Below are positions 21,801-34,074 of a stretch of DNA of 64,000 bases, piece after piece; the first letter of the stretch is position 1, and each line of letters opens with the position of its first letter. A program made the translations under genes and the position numbers. The notes below the pieces were generated by a model that did not search any database, had not been told where the DNA came from, and saw only the letters and a list, made by a program, of their open reading frames with translations. The stretch is from Cryptomeria japonica (taxonomy: Eukaryota > Streptophyta > Pinopsida > Cupressales > Cupressaceae), in the NCBI RefSeq assembly GCF_030272615.1, contig NC_081410.1, positions 119,784,640 to 119,848,639 on the forward strand, read 5' to 3'.

Positions 21801-22985
21801 ACGTTCAATTGGTGTGTAGTTTAGCTCATAACCAATCAAAGTACGACTAATGTTGTAATATACTGTCTTTTCTTTGCCCTCAACATCTTGTTGTGCTAAG
21901 AGTGCCCCCAGTGCTGTTCATGTAGCTGATATGTAGAGTAATAGGGGTTGTTCTAGGACTAGTGGCATCAAGACTGGTGGATTCAGAAGATAATCTTTGA
22001 GTATCTGAAAAGCCTGTTGACAGTTATCATCCCATTTGAATTTGATGTTTTTGTGTAGCGAGTGCTGAAAATGATGACATTTATTCGCATGTTGTGCTAT
22101 GAACCGTCGTATGGATTGGAGTCTTCCTTGTAAAGATCGAAGTTGACTGATATTTCTTGGTGGTGGCATTTCTAGGATTGCTTTGACTTTCATTGGATCG
22201 GCTTCAATCCCTCTTTTTGAAACAATGAATCCCAGGAGCTTCCTGGAGGTTACTCCAAAGACACATTTCTTGGGGTTTAGTCTTACTTTGTATTTTTCCA
22301 ACCGATCAAAAATGACTGAAAGGATGTCCAAATGTGTATCTTTGTCTATTGATTTTCCCAAGAGGTCATCAACATAATCTTCTACAGTCACGTGCATGAG
22401 ATCATGAAAGATAGTAGTCATGGCTCGTTGGTATGTAGTGCATGCATTCTTTAGCCCGAAGGGCATAACATTCCAGCATAAAGTTCCCCAGGGACAAGTA
22501 AATGTTGTTTTGTGTTGATCCTCGGATGCGATTTTTATTTGATTGTAGCCAAAGAATCCATCCATCAAATATAACATTGCATGACCTGTTGTGAGATCTA
22601 CGATCAGGTTGATATTTGGCGGTGGAAAGTCATCCTTAGGACAAGCTTTGTTGATGTCTCTGAAATATGTGCATATTCTGATGCTGCGATCTGGCTTACT
22701 GACTGGTACCAAGTTGGAGATCCATTCAGGATAATCAATTGGGCGTATGAATCCAACAGCCAATAACTTTTAAAGCTCTGCCTTGACTAATAATGCCACT
22801 TGTGGATGCATCTTTCTTAATTTTTGTTTCACTGGCTTTGCCCTCGGTTTAACTGTCAAATGATGCATTACTAAATCCGGATCCAATCTAGGCATATCGG
22901 TATATGACCATGCAAAATTGATTTGTCGCTCTGTGAAGAAACTTATGAACTTTGATCTTTCTCTCTCTGTCACAGAGTGTGCCAA
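21801..22985 (-). pseudogene. Reverse transcriptase (16-kb element)
   Basis: Minus strand. The N-terminal part (22985-22770) shows the conserved lead-in QKLRKMHPQVALLVKAEL, a stop near 22768, and then a long open stretch to 21918. Landmarks are YPEWISNLVPVSKPD, CPKDDFPPPNINLIVD, LMDGFFGYNQIKI with the first catalytic Asp, MPFGLKNACTTYQRAM, the catalytic YVDDLLGKS, and LNPKKCVFGV with GRLQSIRRFI in the thumb/connection. It copies element RNA into DNA. The catalytic Asp residues are intact, but the stop and downstream frame breaks make the polyprotein non-functional. The order PR-RT-RH-INT identifies Ty3/gypsy rather than copia. Confidence 0.95.
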
Positions 22986-24228
22986 GAAGATGTTATGTGG
23001 AATCTCTTTTGTACAATGTTTGTTTTGATGGTCTCCGCTATTAACATAGATGATTTTTCTTCATACGATGTCAGGAGAATGTTGAGACTTCCATCTTCGG
23101 GTGCCTCAAAGAGGTTTTCACCGCCAGATATATCATTTCTTTTTACTTTTTGGGGCCAGACAGTGCCACAATGTGTTTTTCACCATAAAACCCATGATTT
23201 GTTTTTATTTTTACATTTTTTGGACTGGAAGGCCCAACACCCTCACCAAAATATGCCACGTTGTTGAGTTCTATAGTGTATCTCACCTTATGGTCCCCAA
23301 GCAGAAGATCATCTCGTATGCCTAAATAGTCAATAAAGGCTTCATCATTTTGGAATGTGTCGAATTGTAAAGGTCCTTCAGGGTCCCAATCAATAAGTTG
23401 GTGGTGAACAAGGGGAAGGCCTTCAATGTTTTCGAAGTCAATGTGTGTTAGGGTGCATATACAGTTATATCTAGGTATGTCAAGGTAGTTGTCGAGGTCA
23501 TCGTTGGCACTCTCCTCATCCGTCTAGATTGTGAACGAGTCCAAATTGTTATCACTAAAAGCGCATTCCAGAACGGGTGTCCTCGTCCTTCATGATTTCG
23601 ACCTAGAACCTAAAAACAAAGAGTGTGTGGGATCCTCAGGGGTTGTTTCTTGACCAACTTTGAATTTTTTATGAAATTCCTCCTCTTTTGTGGGTTCACT
23701 TGGTTCTCAGAATGTCTCAGTGAGTTCGTGATCACTGGAGGATTTGTCTGAACCCCATTCCCATCCATTAGAGTCAGTGGAATAACAACTCTCTTGTTGA
23801 TCATTGGAAATCATGATTTGTAATGCTTCTTCTGATTTGTGAGTGTTTACCTTGAAAGAGATGAAACCAAGCCCTTTCGAGCGCTGATTTTTAAATGTCA
23901 ATTCTAGTTGCAAAGGTTGAGTGATACCTTCTTTTCTCAAGCCAAGAGGGATTTTACCATAGTACCCAAACTTTTGTAGGATCTTGAATCCTTTGCCATA
24001 TTTTTCACATGGTATCTTGATGTGATCTTGTGTACCATCTTCAGGGTCTTTGTAAAGCATTTTGTATAAGTCTTCTTCTTCCATTTCACCCCACTTTTGG
24101 AATATAGCTGGATCCCATTTTAGCGCAATGATAGCTACCCGTTCAGAAGGATGTGGTTGTCCATATTCTTTTGGTGAACTCATAACTTGCCGTAAGCACA
24201 TGGTTTGATTCAAAGTGTATTCACCCAT
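22986..24228 (-). pseudogene. Linker with G-patch-like segment (16-kb element)
   Basis: Between protease and RT. The minus-strand frame 24228-23707 (173 codons) contains KILQKFGYYGKIPLGLRKEG and RSKGLGFISFK, a degenerate G-patch-like segment of the kind found in plant gypsy polyproteins between protease and RT. It is preceded by an acidic KWGEMEEEDLYKMLYKDPED stretch. G-patches bind RNA or helicase partners, but the role here is unknown. From 23707 to 22986 the frame is broken and only short acidic pieces can be followed. Confidence 0.55.
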
Positions 24229-24360
24229 GTCTTTGTCCTGATATTTCTCTTTAGGCTCACCTTGCTTTGATGTTGAAGGTTTTAATGATTCGTGGTCAAT
24301 ATATGCAGAGGATGGGATAGCTTCTTTATTAATTGGAATTATTGTCTCGGCTTTTGGCCT

Positions 24361-24790
24361 CTAGTTATTGCAGTATATAACTGGATTAGGATCACCATTA
24401 ACTGTTACTTCAACTCCATTATGAGGAAACTTAATGCATTGATGGTATGTAGATGGGACTGCTCTCATCTCATGAATCCATGGACGTCCTAACAATATGT
24501 TGTATGTGAGATCCAGGTCTAGGACTTGACAAACCACATCCTTTGTAACTGGCCCAACCCTGAGAGGTAAAGTGACTGTGCCCTTGGATGAACGCTCTTT
24601 GTCATAGTATGCCTTGATGGTAATTTTGTTTGTAGCATTCATAGCTTTATCTAAATATCCCAATTGTATTATTGTGTTCAAAGTACATATATTAAGACCA
24701 ACTCCTCCATCTATCAGGACTTGTTTTATTCGATGTTTGTGTAGGAAGGCTTCAATGTGTAAAGGTGCATTATGTGGATGCCTTCAACAA
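24361..24790 (-). pseudogene. Retropepsin-type protease (16-kb element)
   Basis: Minus strand. The active site reads QVLIDGGVGLNIC near 24715-24755, the usual Asp-Gly triad motif with Gly in the third position. After it come TLPLRVGPVTKDVVCQ and the C-terminal LLGRPWIHEMRAVPSTYHQ block near 24490-24420. It would cut the Gag-Pol polyprotein. It is offset in frame from the gag reading upstream (frame change near 24780) and the 106-codon open stretch ends at 24361. Confidence 0.85.
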
Positions 24791-27216
24791 ATGTAAGGGA
24801 GTGTGGAACGGAAAGGTATCCCACCATGGCTTGAAATTGGTCCACATTCAAATCAGTGGGGACAGTAGTGTCTCTCAAAGTTTTGTCAAGAATGGCTTTA
24901 TGTGAGAGGGATATGCGTAAAAGCTCAAGGATGTAGATAAGCGCGGGCGTCCTCCCTAACTGTTCTACCAGATCGTACTCAGGTTTGGTTGATGAGGAAG
25001 TGGTGGTTTTAGCTGGAGCACCTTGCAAAGTGATCTTACCTCGACGGGTTGTGACATTACATTCAGAGGTAGATTCAGAAGAAGGTCCAATGCCTTTTAG
25101 GACAACTTTGGGTCTTTGGGCAAAATTTTCATGCGTTTTGTCCTTTATGCTAATGGTAGAGACATAATTGTCCATCAAAATGTGATTAATAGTTGAATCA
25201 TAGTTATAGGATGCTCTGGTATAGTTAGTTTTCTCATCTGTGGCTTTGGTTTTTCCCTTGTCATGTTTAGGGAATGGTTCCTTAAACATCTCATGTTCTT
25301 GATTGGATGAATGTCCTTCGATCTCAATGTCACCTCTATCAATAAGATCTTGTATAATATTTTTCAACAGATGACAATTTCCTATTTTATGTCCCTTGCT
25401 CTTGTGATATTCATAGTATTCATCATCATTCCACCAATTTGGTTTGACCTTTGGTTCATATGGAGGATTGTCGGGAATTGTTATTATCTTGTTTGCCACT
25501 AGCTTCTTGAAAGTTGATTCAAGTGGTTCTCCCAATGGGGTGTATTTCCTCCGTGGTTTGGAAGTTGTTTGAGTATTCACTTGGTTGTTTGTAGAACTCA
25601 ATCCAGAAAGAATGATTTTGGGTCTCATTGTGTTAGCATCAACAACACCATCATTTACTGTGTTCTTGTTTTTGTTCCAAAATCTTCGCTTGTCTTTTCC
25701 TTTAAAGTCCTCTCTGTTTTCTTTGAATATCTTAATTATTCCTTGTTCAATTAGGACCTTCTCAGTTGCTAAGCCTTTTTCAATGAGGTCCTTGAAAGTG
25801 GACAAGCAAGCTTTCCTTAGATCACAACCAATGTTTTTGTTGATATTCTGGGTGAAAATCTCTACCATTTGTTTTTGTGGAATTTCACAAGAGTATCTGC
25901 TAGCTAAATTCCCCCATCTTTGTAAGAATGCTGAAAATGACTCCCCATCCTTTTTCTTTGTATTGCACAAAGTGGTGATTGATATATCTATCTCTATATT
26001 GTATGAGAAAGGTTATATGAAAGCTTCCACTAGATCACCCCAAGACTTAATTCCAGGTGGAAGTTGGGAGAACCATTCCATAGCTTGATCACCTAAGCTT
26101 TGTGGGAACAATCTCATCAAGTATGTTTATTCTGATGCTACCTCAATGCAAGCTATGAAAAAATGTCTTATATGTGCCTTAGGGTCTCCCTTGCCTCTGT
26201 ACTTATCAAACTTTGGCGTCACAAAATATGTAGGAAATGGAAGCATTGGAATGCTTTTTGTCAAATGGATAGGGACATATGTCTCTCATTGTGTAAGGTG
26301 GATTTGGTGTATTTATGTCCTCCATTTTATTTTGCATGTCCTTAATTTGTTGTTCCAAATTGTTCTTAGGTGGAGATCAACTTCTTGGACCATATCCCAT
26401 GCCTGAGCCACCAGGTGGAGGAGGAGCATACTGCATGTATGGATGGTATTGATCATAAACATGTTCATATGGAGGAGGTCTATAATAATGTTGCGTATAA
26501 GAACCACTTGGTATAGAGTCATAAAGAGGAATGGAATATTTGCTTTGTCCATGTATATCATATTCTATAAGCATGTCATGAGTTTGTTCTAGTGCGTTGC
26601 CCCCAAATTTGACGTGGGGTTTTCTTGTGTCCAAATTTTGAGCATGCCTTTGGACATCTAATTGCTTTTGAGGTTGTTCCTTAGCATTGGTATGCAATTG
26701 AGTGTATTTATATGCATAATACTTCCACAATGGTATGCGTAGATGGAGTTGTTCATGAGTATCATAAGCTTGACCATGTGTATTTGGGACCTCAAGTTTT
26801 TGAAACAAGGATGATGGTGACTCAGGCACGAAACGTGGTCCTCTAGTACCTCCACTATTAGGCCTCCTTTGATCCATGTTGAGTTGAGTTTCTTGCATAG
26901 GTCGATTTTCCACTATTCGAGACATGTCAAATTCATGAGATATCTTAGTTCCACTCTGTGCCATCACTTGTAGAAAATATTGTCTATCTCTTCTCATGAT
27001 TTCCTCAACCAATCTATTAAAATGAGGATCCATGATAGAGTCTTCCACTTCTATTGAATGTACTGAAATGTTGTCCACATCTTTATTGTGTGTATCATTG
27101 TTGGTTTTATTATCTAGGTTCTCAACATTTTGAGTGTTTCTATAGATGTCCATGTCAGGTGATGTGGTATGATAAGAATTGAAAAAGATATCATTGTCGT
27201 ACTCATAGCCACTCAT
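24791..27216 (-). pseudogene. Gag (16-kb element)
   Basis: A minus-strand ATG at 27216 opens a 279-codon Tyr/Asn/Pro-rich N-terminal part to 26377. In another frame, from about 26350, the Retrotrans_gag core is clear: QSLGDQAMEWFSQLPPG, SWGDLVEAFI, DGESFSAFLQRWGNLASRY and EIPQKQMVEIFTQN, ending at about 25650. Downstream is a Lys-rich zone and a degenerate zinc knuckle (YHKSKGHKIGNCHLLK, first Cys lost to Tyr), then linker to about 24790. Gag packages the element RNA. Two frame changes and stops (one near 26013) show it is inactive. Confidence 0.88.
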
Positions 27217-29382
27217 GTTTGCAAACTCTTAAGCCTCTTTAGCTTCTCTCCTAGATTTTTGGGAATGGGTTTCAACCATGAACTAGGTCTTGACCAAGAT
27301 GTGTGAGACTAGATGAAAATGGAAAGAGTATGGAAGACTAAGAGTTGGATGTAATGTAAATGAATCCGAGGTGTACTTGCAATGTCTAAAGTGTAAGACC
27401 AAGTATGTATGTAGTAGAGTAGGTGTGGCTTCCAAAGAGATGATAGATCTCTTGATGAGGTAAGTTGACCTTGACTCTAAGTAAGACCAAATGAGACCCA
27501 AAGGTGATAGACCTTGATGAGGGACCACTTAGCAAAATGTTGTTGTATGTAGTGTGTTGACAAAGTAAGAGGAGGACAAGCAAGTTACCTTTTGACTCAA
27601 GTTTAGACAATGTAGATGTAATGCAAGATGTAAAGCAATGATGAACTTTGTGAGACCCAAAAATAAGTTGAATGCTAGATGAAAACCCAGAGAGATAACC
27701 TAGGAAGCTCAAGAATTCTGAAACTGATTGCTCTTGTTTGCTGGACTGTAAATTTTTCCAATACTGAACACAAACGTGCCTGTATACTTCATAGATGCGG
27801 TTATCCAACACATACATGTTTCTGTCAGACACAGACGCATTTCCAGAATCTGAGTACAATTTTTCTAATTTCTGAAGTTGTTGTGACCAAACCTGAGTTT
27901 TTGACTATTTTTTCATGACAAGAGGACACGATATTGATGAGGACTATGTTTGCAAGTGTTTGGACTCAAAATGACTCAAAAGAAAGTGTGTTGTTTGATG
28001 TAAAAATGTTTTGCATACACATGAAGACACAAAAGACACAATGTTTTGATGTTTGATCTTGAATGTTTGAATGTTCAAAAGAAGACAAGCACAATTCTTA
28101 TGGTTGGCCAGGACAATAGTTGTTGATCCCACATGGGGTTTCCCCCGAGTCTACGCTATTTAGAGTGGATACTTAGATGCTTGACTCCACTGGCTCCACC
28201 CTCGGCACTCACTTCTCTGAGGCAGCCAAGCATCAATCCCCACAAAAACTCCCTGCAGTGAACTTTGTATCTCTACTAAGAACTGTATGTGTGTGGGCCA
28301 CTCTAGAGGTCTGACCTCCTGCCCCAACAACTAGAAGGATTTGGGCTTTTAAAACAAAAAGGTGCTAGTAAGGGCATCCGCTCGTGTGGCCATACTTGCA
28401 ACACTTTTAGCTCTGCAAATACAGAAGGCTCCCAACCGATAGGGGTTAAGCCCTACAACTAATCAAATAAATTTGATCAAACGGGTTTATGGGGAGACAT
28501 AATATCGGTATTAACTAACCAACACATGTTACCCATGGCTTTCACCGGGATACAATTATTTATAGTGGTTCATAAGAGGTGGGTTTTCCTCGCTACCACT
28601 TAGGTTGTTCTCTCCTCACTAGTAGTCCTAATGACCACACGGGGAGACAGGCCCTCTAGAGATTAAACAAAAAGAGCCTATTGCCCAAGACACAAAAGAC
28701 ATTGGTATAATTTTAGTGCAACAATTGAAGTGTTTGGTAATCTATGAAAACAAGGCACACAATAAAGATAAAAAACCCTTGCCAAAATTCTGCAACAAAG
28801 ATTTGTTAGTAGTGTTGCAAGAATACCCCTCCTGCAAGCACACAAGTTAGGTAAATTTTAGATCTAAAAGACTTTGTGAAAAAGGGGCCTTCGACAAGAC
28901 GTGTTGCTTCAAGGACAAGCCGCACCAATTTATTAGCTAGATCACAAGATGTTAGCCCGAATAAACCATATCTGAAATCCAAATGACAAAATGAAGTCTT
29001 AAAACTGGAACACAAATCGAAAAATGCGAAATCAGAAACACAAACACGATTAAACCTAATGCAGATGTGGTTAAAGATCACAAATGCGCCTAAAACCCTC
29101 GCATACGCGCCTAGGAAACATAGACGCGGTTCCAGAACACAGACGCGACAGAAAGATGCACATACGCGATTTTGAAACATAGACGCAACCCTGAAATGTG
29201 CAAAAAAAGTAAAAGAATGTCGAACATAGACGCGATTACAGAGGTCACAGATGCGATAGAAAATAAAAAACATGATTCCGATACGCAGACGTGAAAATGT
29301 CAAAATGTTGTCAGAAAATGTTAGATCTACAACTTCAAAAACACAAAATCTGCGACAAAAGATGTTAAATGCAAAAGGACAA
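27217..29382 (-). other. 5' leader of the 16-kb element
   Basis: Untranslated leader between PBS and gag. It contains a CpG-rich motif array at 29079-29295 (listed separately), isolated copies of the same motif near 27767-27845, and a less AT-rich stretch (28120-28680) that is a candidate for RNA structure or packaging. No coding domain was found; short frames are not called. Confidence 0.6.
29079..29295 (+). repeat. Array of CATAGACGCGA-type motifs in the leader
   Basis: About nine copies of CA(C/T)A(G/A)A(C/T)GCG(A/C/G) at 29079, 29101, 29119, 29138, 29159, 29179, 29225, 29246 and 29284, spaced 18-46 bp. On the element strand they are inverted relative to the array in the tail at 15489-15700. 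Confidence 0.6.
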
Positions 29383-29402
29383 GGGTCCCACCGAGCGTGC
29401 CA
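29383..29402 (-). promoter_or_regulatory. Primer-binding site of the 16-kb element
   Basis: Directly inside the 5' LTR (three bases away) the element strand reads TGGCACGCTCGGTGGGACCC, which starts TGG as expected for pairing with a tRNA CCA end. I do not assign the tRNA. Confidence 0.65.
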
Positions 29403-29405
29403 AAA

Positions 29406-30176
29406 TGTTTATGGTAAAAATAGAAACATCAATATTGAAAGACTAAATTAATTCAACTACAAAACCCTGGCCCAACAACAACAAAGATCCACCATAACAT
29501 ATGAAGATTACCTAAGACAATGCAAATCAATAAAATAACAAAGATTATACCATCATATGTCCACTAGGGTTTGGATTTTCATTCTTCCTATCTCCATTGA
29601 TCTTGCTTGATATATTTTCACTCAGATTTTATGTGTGCACAAGAGCTCAACAAAGAACGAAAATGTGGTTGCAAGTAGGCTTGATCGCATATGAAAGTTC
29701 GAATGCTAGTCCAGGAGTTAGGGTTGATAATGAAGGAAGCATCTCCTTATATAGAAGACACTATAAGAAATGGAGGGATAAGTTTGAGAGGTGTAAAAGA
29801 TAAATGGTCGACTACGATTAAAGGGTAGGTAGAGAAAATAAGAAAACAATGAGAGGGTAGGTAGTGTAAGAATTAAGAGATGAATGACATGTGTCGTAGA
29901 TAGAAAAGACTAATGAATTAATTAAATAAATATAAATTTAATTAATTAATAGAGGAAGTGGGATCAATTAAATAAATGGAATATTTATTTAATTTAGGAA
30001 AAGGAAAATTTAAATAAATAAATGTATTTATTTAATTGAGAAATAAGGCTAGAAGAGGATAAATGAATTAATTAAATAAATACAGTTTTATTTAATTAAT
30101 AGAAGAATTAGGCTTAAAATAATTAAATAAATAAATATATTTATTTAATTAGACAAGACAATTTTAGGTGTCTACA
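29406..30176 (-). repeat. 5' LTR of the 16-kb element
   Basis: 771 bp, aligned with the 3' LTR at 14192-14958 with about 43 differences by eye. It carries the same TATA box (29745-29754) and the AT near-palindromes (29930-30150). Confidence 0.95.
29745..29754 (-). promoter_or_regulatory. TATA box of the 5' LTR
   Basis: CTATATAAGG on the minus strand, in the LTR that would drive transcription of the element. Confidence 0.6.
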
Positions 30177-30181
30177 GGAGG
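30177..30181. repeat. 5-bp target duplication, right (GGAGG)
   Basis: Matches 14187-14191. Confidence 0.95.
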
Positions 30182-30520
30182 TCTAGTTAGATTCTTAACA
30201 CCTTTAATAACAATCGCTAGTTTATTTTAAGGTCGAGGAACATATAGAGGAAGGTGCAAACCAATCTTAGGTTTTTCGAGTTCATTCTCATATCTAGTAA
30301 CATGAATCAAGTTAATTAATCTTTAAAAAAGTGATGGTTTAGGAGGTGTAGAGGATGATTGAATAGAAGTGAAGCCATCAAGGGTTTTATCTAACATATT
30401 CAAAATCATCACTACTAAATGACTCATCAAATGCATGAAAATCTTGTAAAAAGAGATTCAACATGGTTGGGTTGGATAAGCTTACTTTCTCCAAGATATG
30501 TGTTGACAAAAGGATGTTGT
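30182..30520 (-). pseudogene. Gag-region remnant of element A
   Basis: The minus strand reads a Pro/Lys-rich piece (YENELEKPKIGLHLPLYVPRP) that runs into the 14186 side when the 16-kb element and one GGAGG are removed. It is weak and identified mainly by position. Confidence 0.4.
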
Positions 30521-33296
30521 TTTAAAAGTTTTGATTTTCTTGTCGAAGAAAATAAAAAATTGTTTTAATCAATGTGTTTAAATGATATAAAGTAATGAAA
30601 CGATAGAGTATTCAAACACTCGAGTAATCAAGAAAACACCATGAAAGACAAAAAAAATGCATGTAAATAAAATTCTATGCTTTTTATAATTAGAAGGTAT
30701 GTAAAAGACATCAAGTTCACCAAAATGTTTGGTATGGAAAATAGATGGTTAAATCTAGCTAGTGATTTAACCAAAACCAACTTCTCTTCCATAAAACATT
30801 GGACTACAAACAAAATAAAGGTGTTATGCTTCATTAACTCTAATAGAAGAGAATCAAGCAACTTGGGTTCTATTAGTTTGTTTCATAGAAGATGGATTGA
30901 TTGATTTAGATGTGAGCTAGTTAAGTCTAGAAGCATGCATAAGTGACTACATAAACTATCGAGGCATAATTACACACATAGAAAACCATTTAAAAGCTAC
31001 AAAAACAAAACAAGATACAGAGGTGCACCCATGACAACAAATAGAGTCTGCAATTATCAGACACAGATGGAGAAATCCCTAGTCCAAACGATGTCTGACT
31101 ACGAAGATAGGTCTGATCTAGAATCACTGGTCTCATAACTCCCGCCTCTCAAAGTTTCTACTAAAATATGCAGGACTAGGGTGCTAAGCGACCCTATCTA
31201 AGTCTATTCTTCTAAATTTATTGTGTTTATCTCTCTCTATAAAATCAGTCTTCTGGTACTTGCAAATTGTCATATAGTTTCGATTCTGAACTTGCAGAAG
31301 CACAAAAGGGCAAAAAATGGTTGTGTCTATATAAAAGGTTGCTTTGGTCAAGCCCCCGTTTTGGTGTTTCTACCTCCACAGATAACCAAGTTGGATTTGT
31401 GATAAAAGTGTGTGCTCTGAACCTCAAGTGAGTCTAATATTGTAACAAGCAATAATGTGCATAAGTTTCAAGAACCCTACTCAAGTGCTTTAGAGTGAAC
31501 CCTATATGATGCAATCAAAAGGTGGTGTATAAACTAACTTATAAGTGCATGAACATGTAAATAACATTAAGTGAATGATACATATCAAATTTAAAGATTC
31601 AAAATATAAAAAAAACTCAAGAATAACATGAAGTCACACCAAACTCCTAAGGAGAGGTACAAACTAATCATTACTCAGTAATTCCCTACCATCATCCAAT
31701 ATTCCTCGAACCTTTAATCATACTTGCAATAATAATGAATGGACAATATCGAAGACTTGATGTTGCTAATTACACTTTAGTTTTGCAGACTTGTGTGATT
31801 AATTTGGTAGAGCTTTCCTATCATAAAGATTTTATATCCAAATGAGGAAGGATAATAGCTTTTATACGAGTCACAATGTTGATTTTTGATAAAAAGCCAA
31901 CACAAAACAATCATAAACAAAAATCTAGACCGAATTCTATAATGTAAAGGCTGATACTCAAAATATTCGAAGTTTCAAAATATTTTGGGAGGACATGGTT
32001 GGAGGGTGCCCTTACCCAACCAAGATAGGATCTTTGAAGGGGAGATGCGAGAATCTAGGTTTGTCATATTAGATCTAGTCCTAATTTTGGTTTTTGACAA
32101 TGATAAAATGTGGAATAAGATAATTAAGTTTTAAAATGGGATAGGATACATGTCCTCGAGTTGGGGGAGGGGGGGGGGGGGGTAAATTCAAGGATAAAGA
32201 TGGTCCTAAAATTGTTTAGGGGAGTGAAAACTAAAGCAAGTGCCAAGGAGAGTGCGAAATTAGGCTCACAATTATAGAGTACAATTTACGATGCTACAAG
32301 TAGTTAGGACTTGCACCAATATTGCAATATGTTATTAACCTATCACGAGTGCTTCTAAGCACCGTGTACGAAAAATGGATAATTAATCACCAAGAACCAT
32401 TGTTGTTGTAGTGAAAAAATTATTCATAAAATGTACATGAAGCTTAAGAAAGAGGTTCAATACCACTTGCAAGGAACCTACAAATATTAACAATCTTATA
32501 AAATATAATATATAATAATAAAACAAATATGAAGATTTATAGTAAAAAAGATGAATAAGAGAATGACTTTGTATTAACATTCCAAATGTTACTTCAAAGG
32601 GACAACATCTCAAAACATCATTAGCTCTTTGATATAGCATTCCTAATATGACTCTCGATTACTTATGTACCATAATATATGCACTCAACTACCTACACTT
32701 GCCAGATCCTTGCATGTAGGATAAATACGATTTATCACACTTAATTACTTACAACTACAACTTCCCCATACATGTTAAACAAATCTTTTAATTTTGATTA
32801 GTTAGAGTAACGACTTATAAAGCATGCACACCCAATATTTTATTTATTATTATCTGTATAAGAAAGGATTTCCTAGCATTAAATATGACAATTTGAACCC
32901 CAATTTTAAATATTTTAATGCCCAAGCTAACAAACAATGATCATAATTTTAAATTAAGTTGACATGATTCGACAAGAACTAAATTTGAAACTGGGGTGTT
33001 TAAGATGTGAAAATGGATGAATCAAGAGGTGAATATATGAGGGAAGTCTAAATTGATTAGATGGGGAATGATTTTTAAGTTATATTACCTCTTGTTCTGA
33101 ACTGATCCAATTGAGACCTAAATCAACATGTCACAAGATATGACAAAAGTGAGTGTACAAAACTAAAGGGAAATTACAAAGTATGCATTTTTATGGTCTA
33201 ACAACCATTGCTTAATAATAAAAATATAATAAAATAAACATTTATTAAAAAGATAAAAAAACATATTGCCATATTCTTGAAGGGGAAGTATTAAAA
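30521..33296. other. No gene recognised
   Basis: AT-rich sequence with short frames lacking domains and a G run at 32163-32182. It probably includes more of element A or other decayed repeats, but I cannot identify them. Confidence 0.35.
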
Positions 33297-33301
33297 CAAC
33301 C

Positions 33302-34074
33302 TGTATATGGTAAAAATGAAAACAACAACATTGAAAGACTGAATGAATTCAACCACAAACCCTAGCCTAACAACAACAAAGATCCACCATAACATATGAA
33401 GATTACCTAAGACAATGAAAATCAATGAAATCACAAAGATTATACCATCACATGTCCAGTAGGGTTTGGATCTCCATTCTTCCTATCTCCATTGATCTTG
33501 CTTGATATATTTGCTCTCAGATTTTATGTGTGCACAAGAGCTCAACAAAGAACAGAAATGTGGTGGATAGCTTGATCGCATATGAAAGTTTGAATGCTAG
33601 TTGAGGAGTACTTAGGAGGATTGATAATGAAGGAAGCATATCCTTATATAGAAGACACTGTAGGAAATGGAGGGATAAGATTGAGAGGTGTAAAATATAG
33701 ATGGTCGGCTAGGATTAGAGGGTAGGTAGAAGAAATAAGAAAATAATGAGAGGGTAGGTAGTGTAGGAATTAAGAGGCGAATGACATGTGTCATGGGTAA
33801 TAAAGGCTAATGAATTAATTTAAATAAATAAAGATTTATTTAAATAATAGAGGAAGTGGGATCAATTAAATAAATAAAAGTATTTATTTTATTTAGGGGA
33901 AGGATAATTTAAATAAATAAATGTATTTATTTAAATGATAAATAAGGCTACAAAAGGATAAATGAATGAATTAAATAAATAAAGATTTATTTAATTAATA
34001 GAAGAATTAGGCTTAAATAAATAAATAAATAAAAATATTTATTTAATTAGACAGGACAATTTTAGGAGTCTACA
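33302..34074 (-). mobile_element. Solo LTR of the 16-kb element family
   Basis: 773 bp similar to both LTRs of the 16-kb element, from TGTATATGGTAAAAATG to AGGAGTCTACA. It is flanked by perfect 5-bp duplications, CAACC at 33297-33301 and 34075-34079. A lone LTR with its own duplication is the product of recombination between the two LTRs of a former full element. The TATA box is kept at 33642-33651. Confidence 0.95.

Larger units (their letters stand above)
14192..30176 (-). mobile_element. Full-length 16-kb Ty3/gypsy retrotransposon (Tat-like) with antisense PMD gene
   Basis: A 15,985-bp element with two LTRs (767 and 771 bp) beginning TG and ending CA, a GGAGG duplication on both sides, PBS (29383-29402) and PPT (14959-14972). 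On the minus strand it encodes gag, protease, a G-patch-like segment, RT, RNase H and integrase in the Ty3/gypsy order, all decayed. A tail of about 4.8 kb lies between pol and the 3' LTR and carries an antisense plant-mobile-domain pseudogene, tandem repeats and motif arrays. Large size, long tail and antisense extra ORF fit the Tat/Ogre-type lineage (inference). By eye the two LTRs differ at about 43 of 770 positions, so the insertion is old. It lies within element A. Confidence 0.95.
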
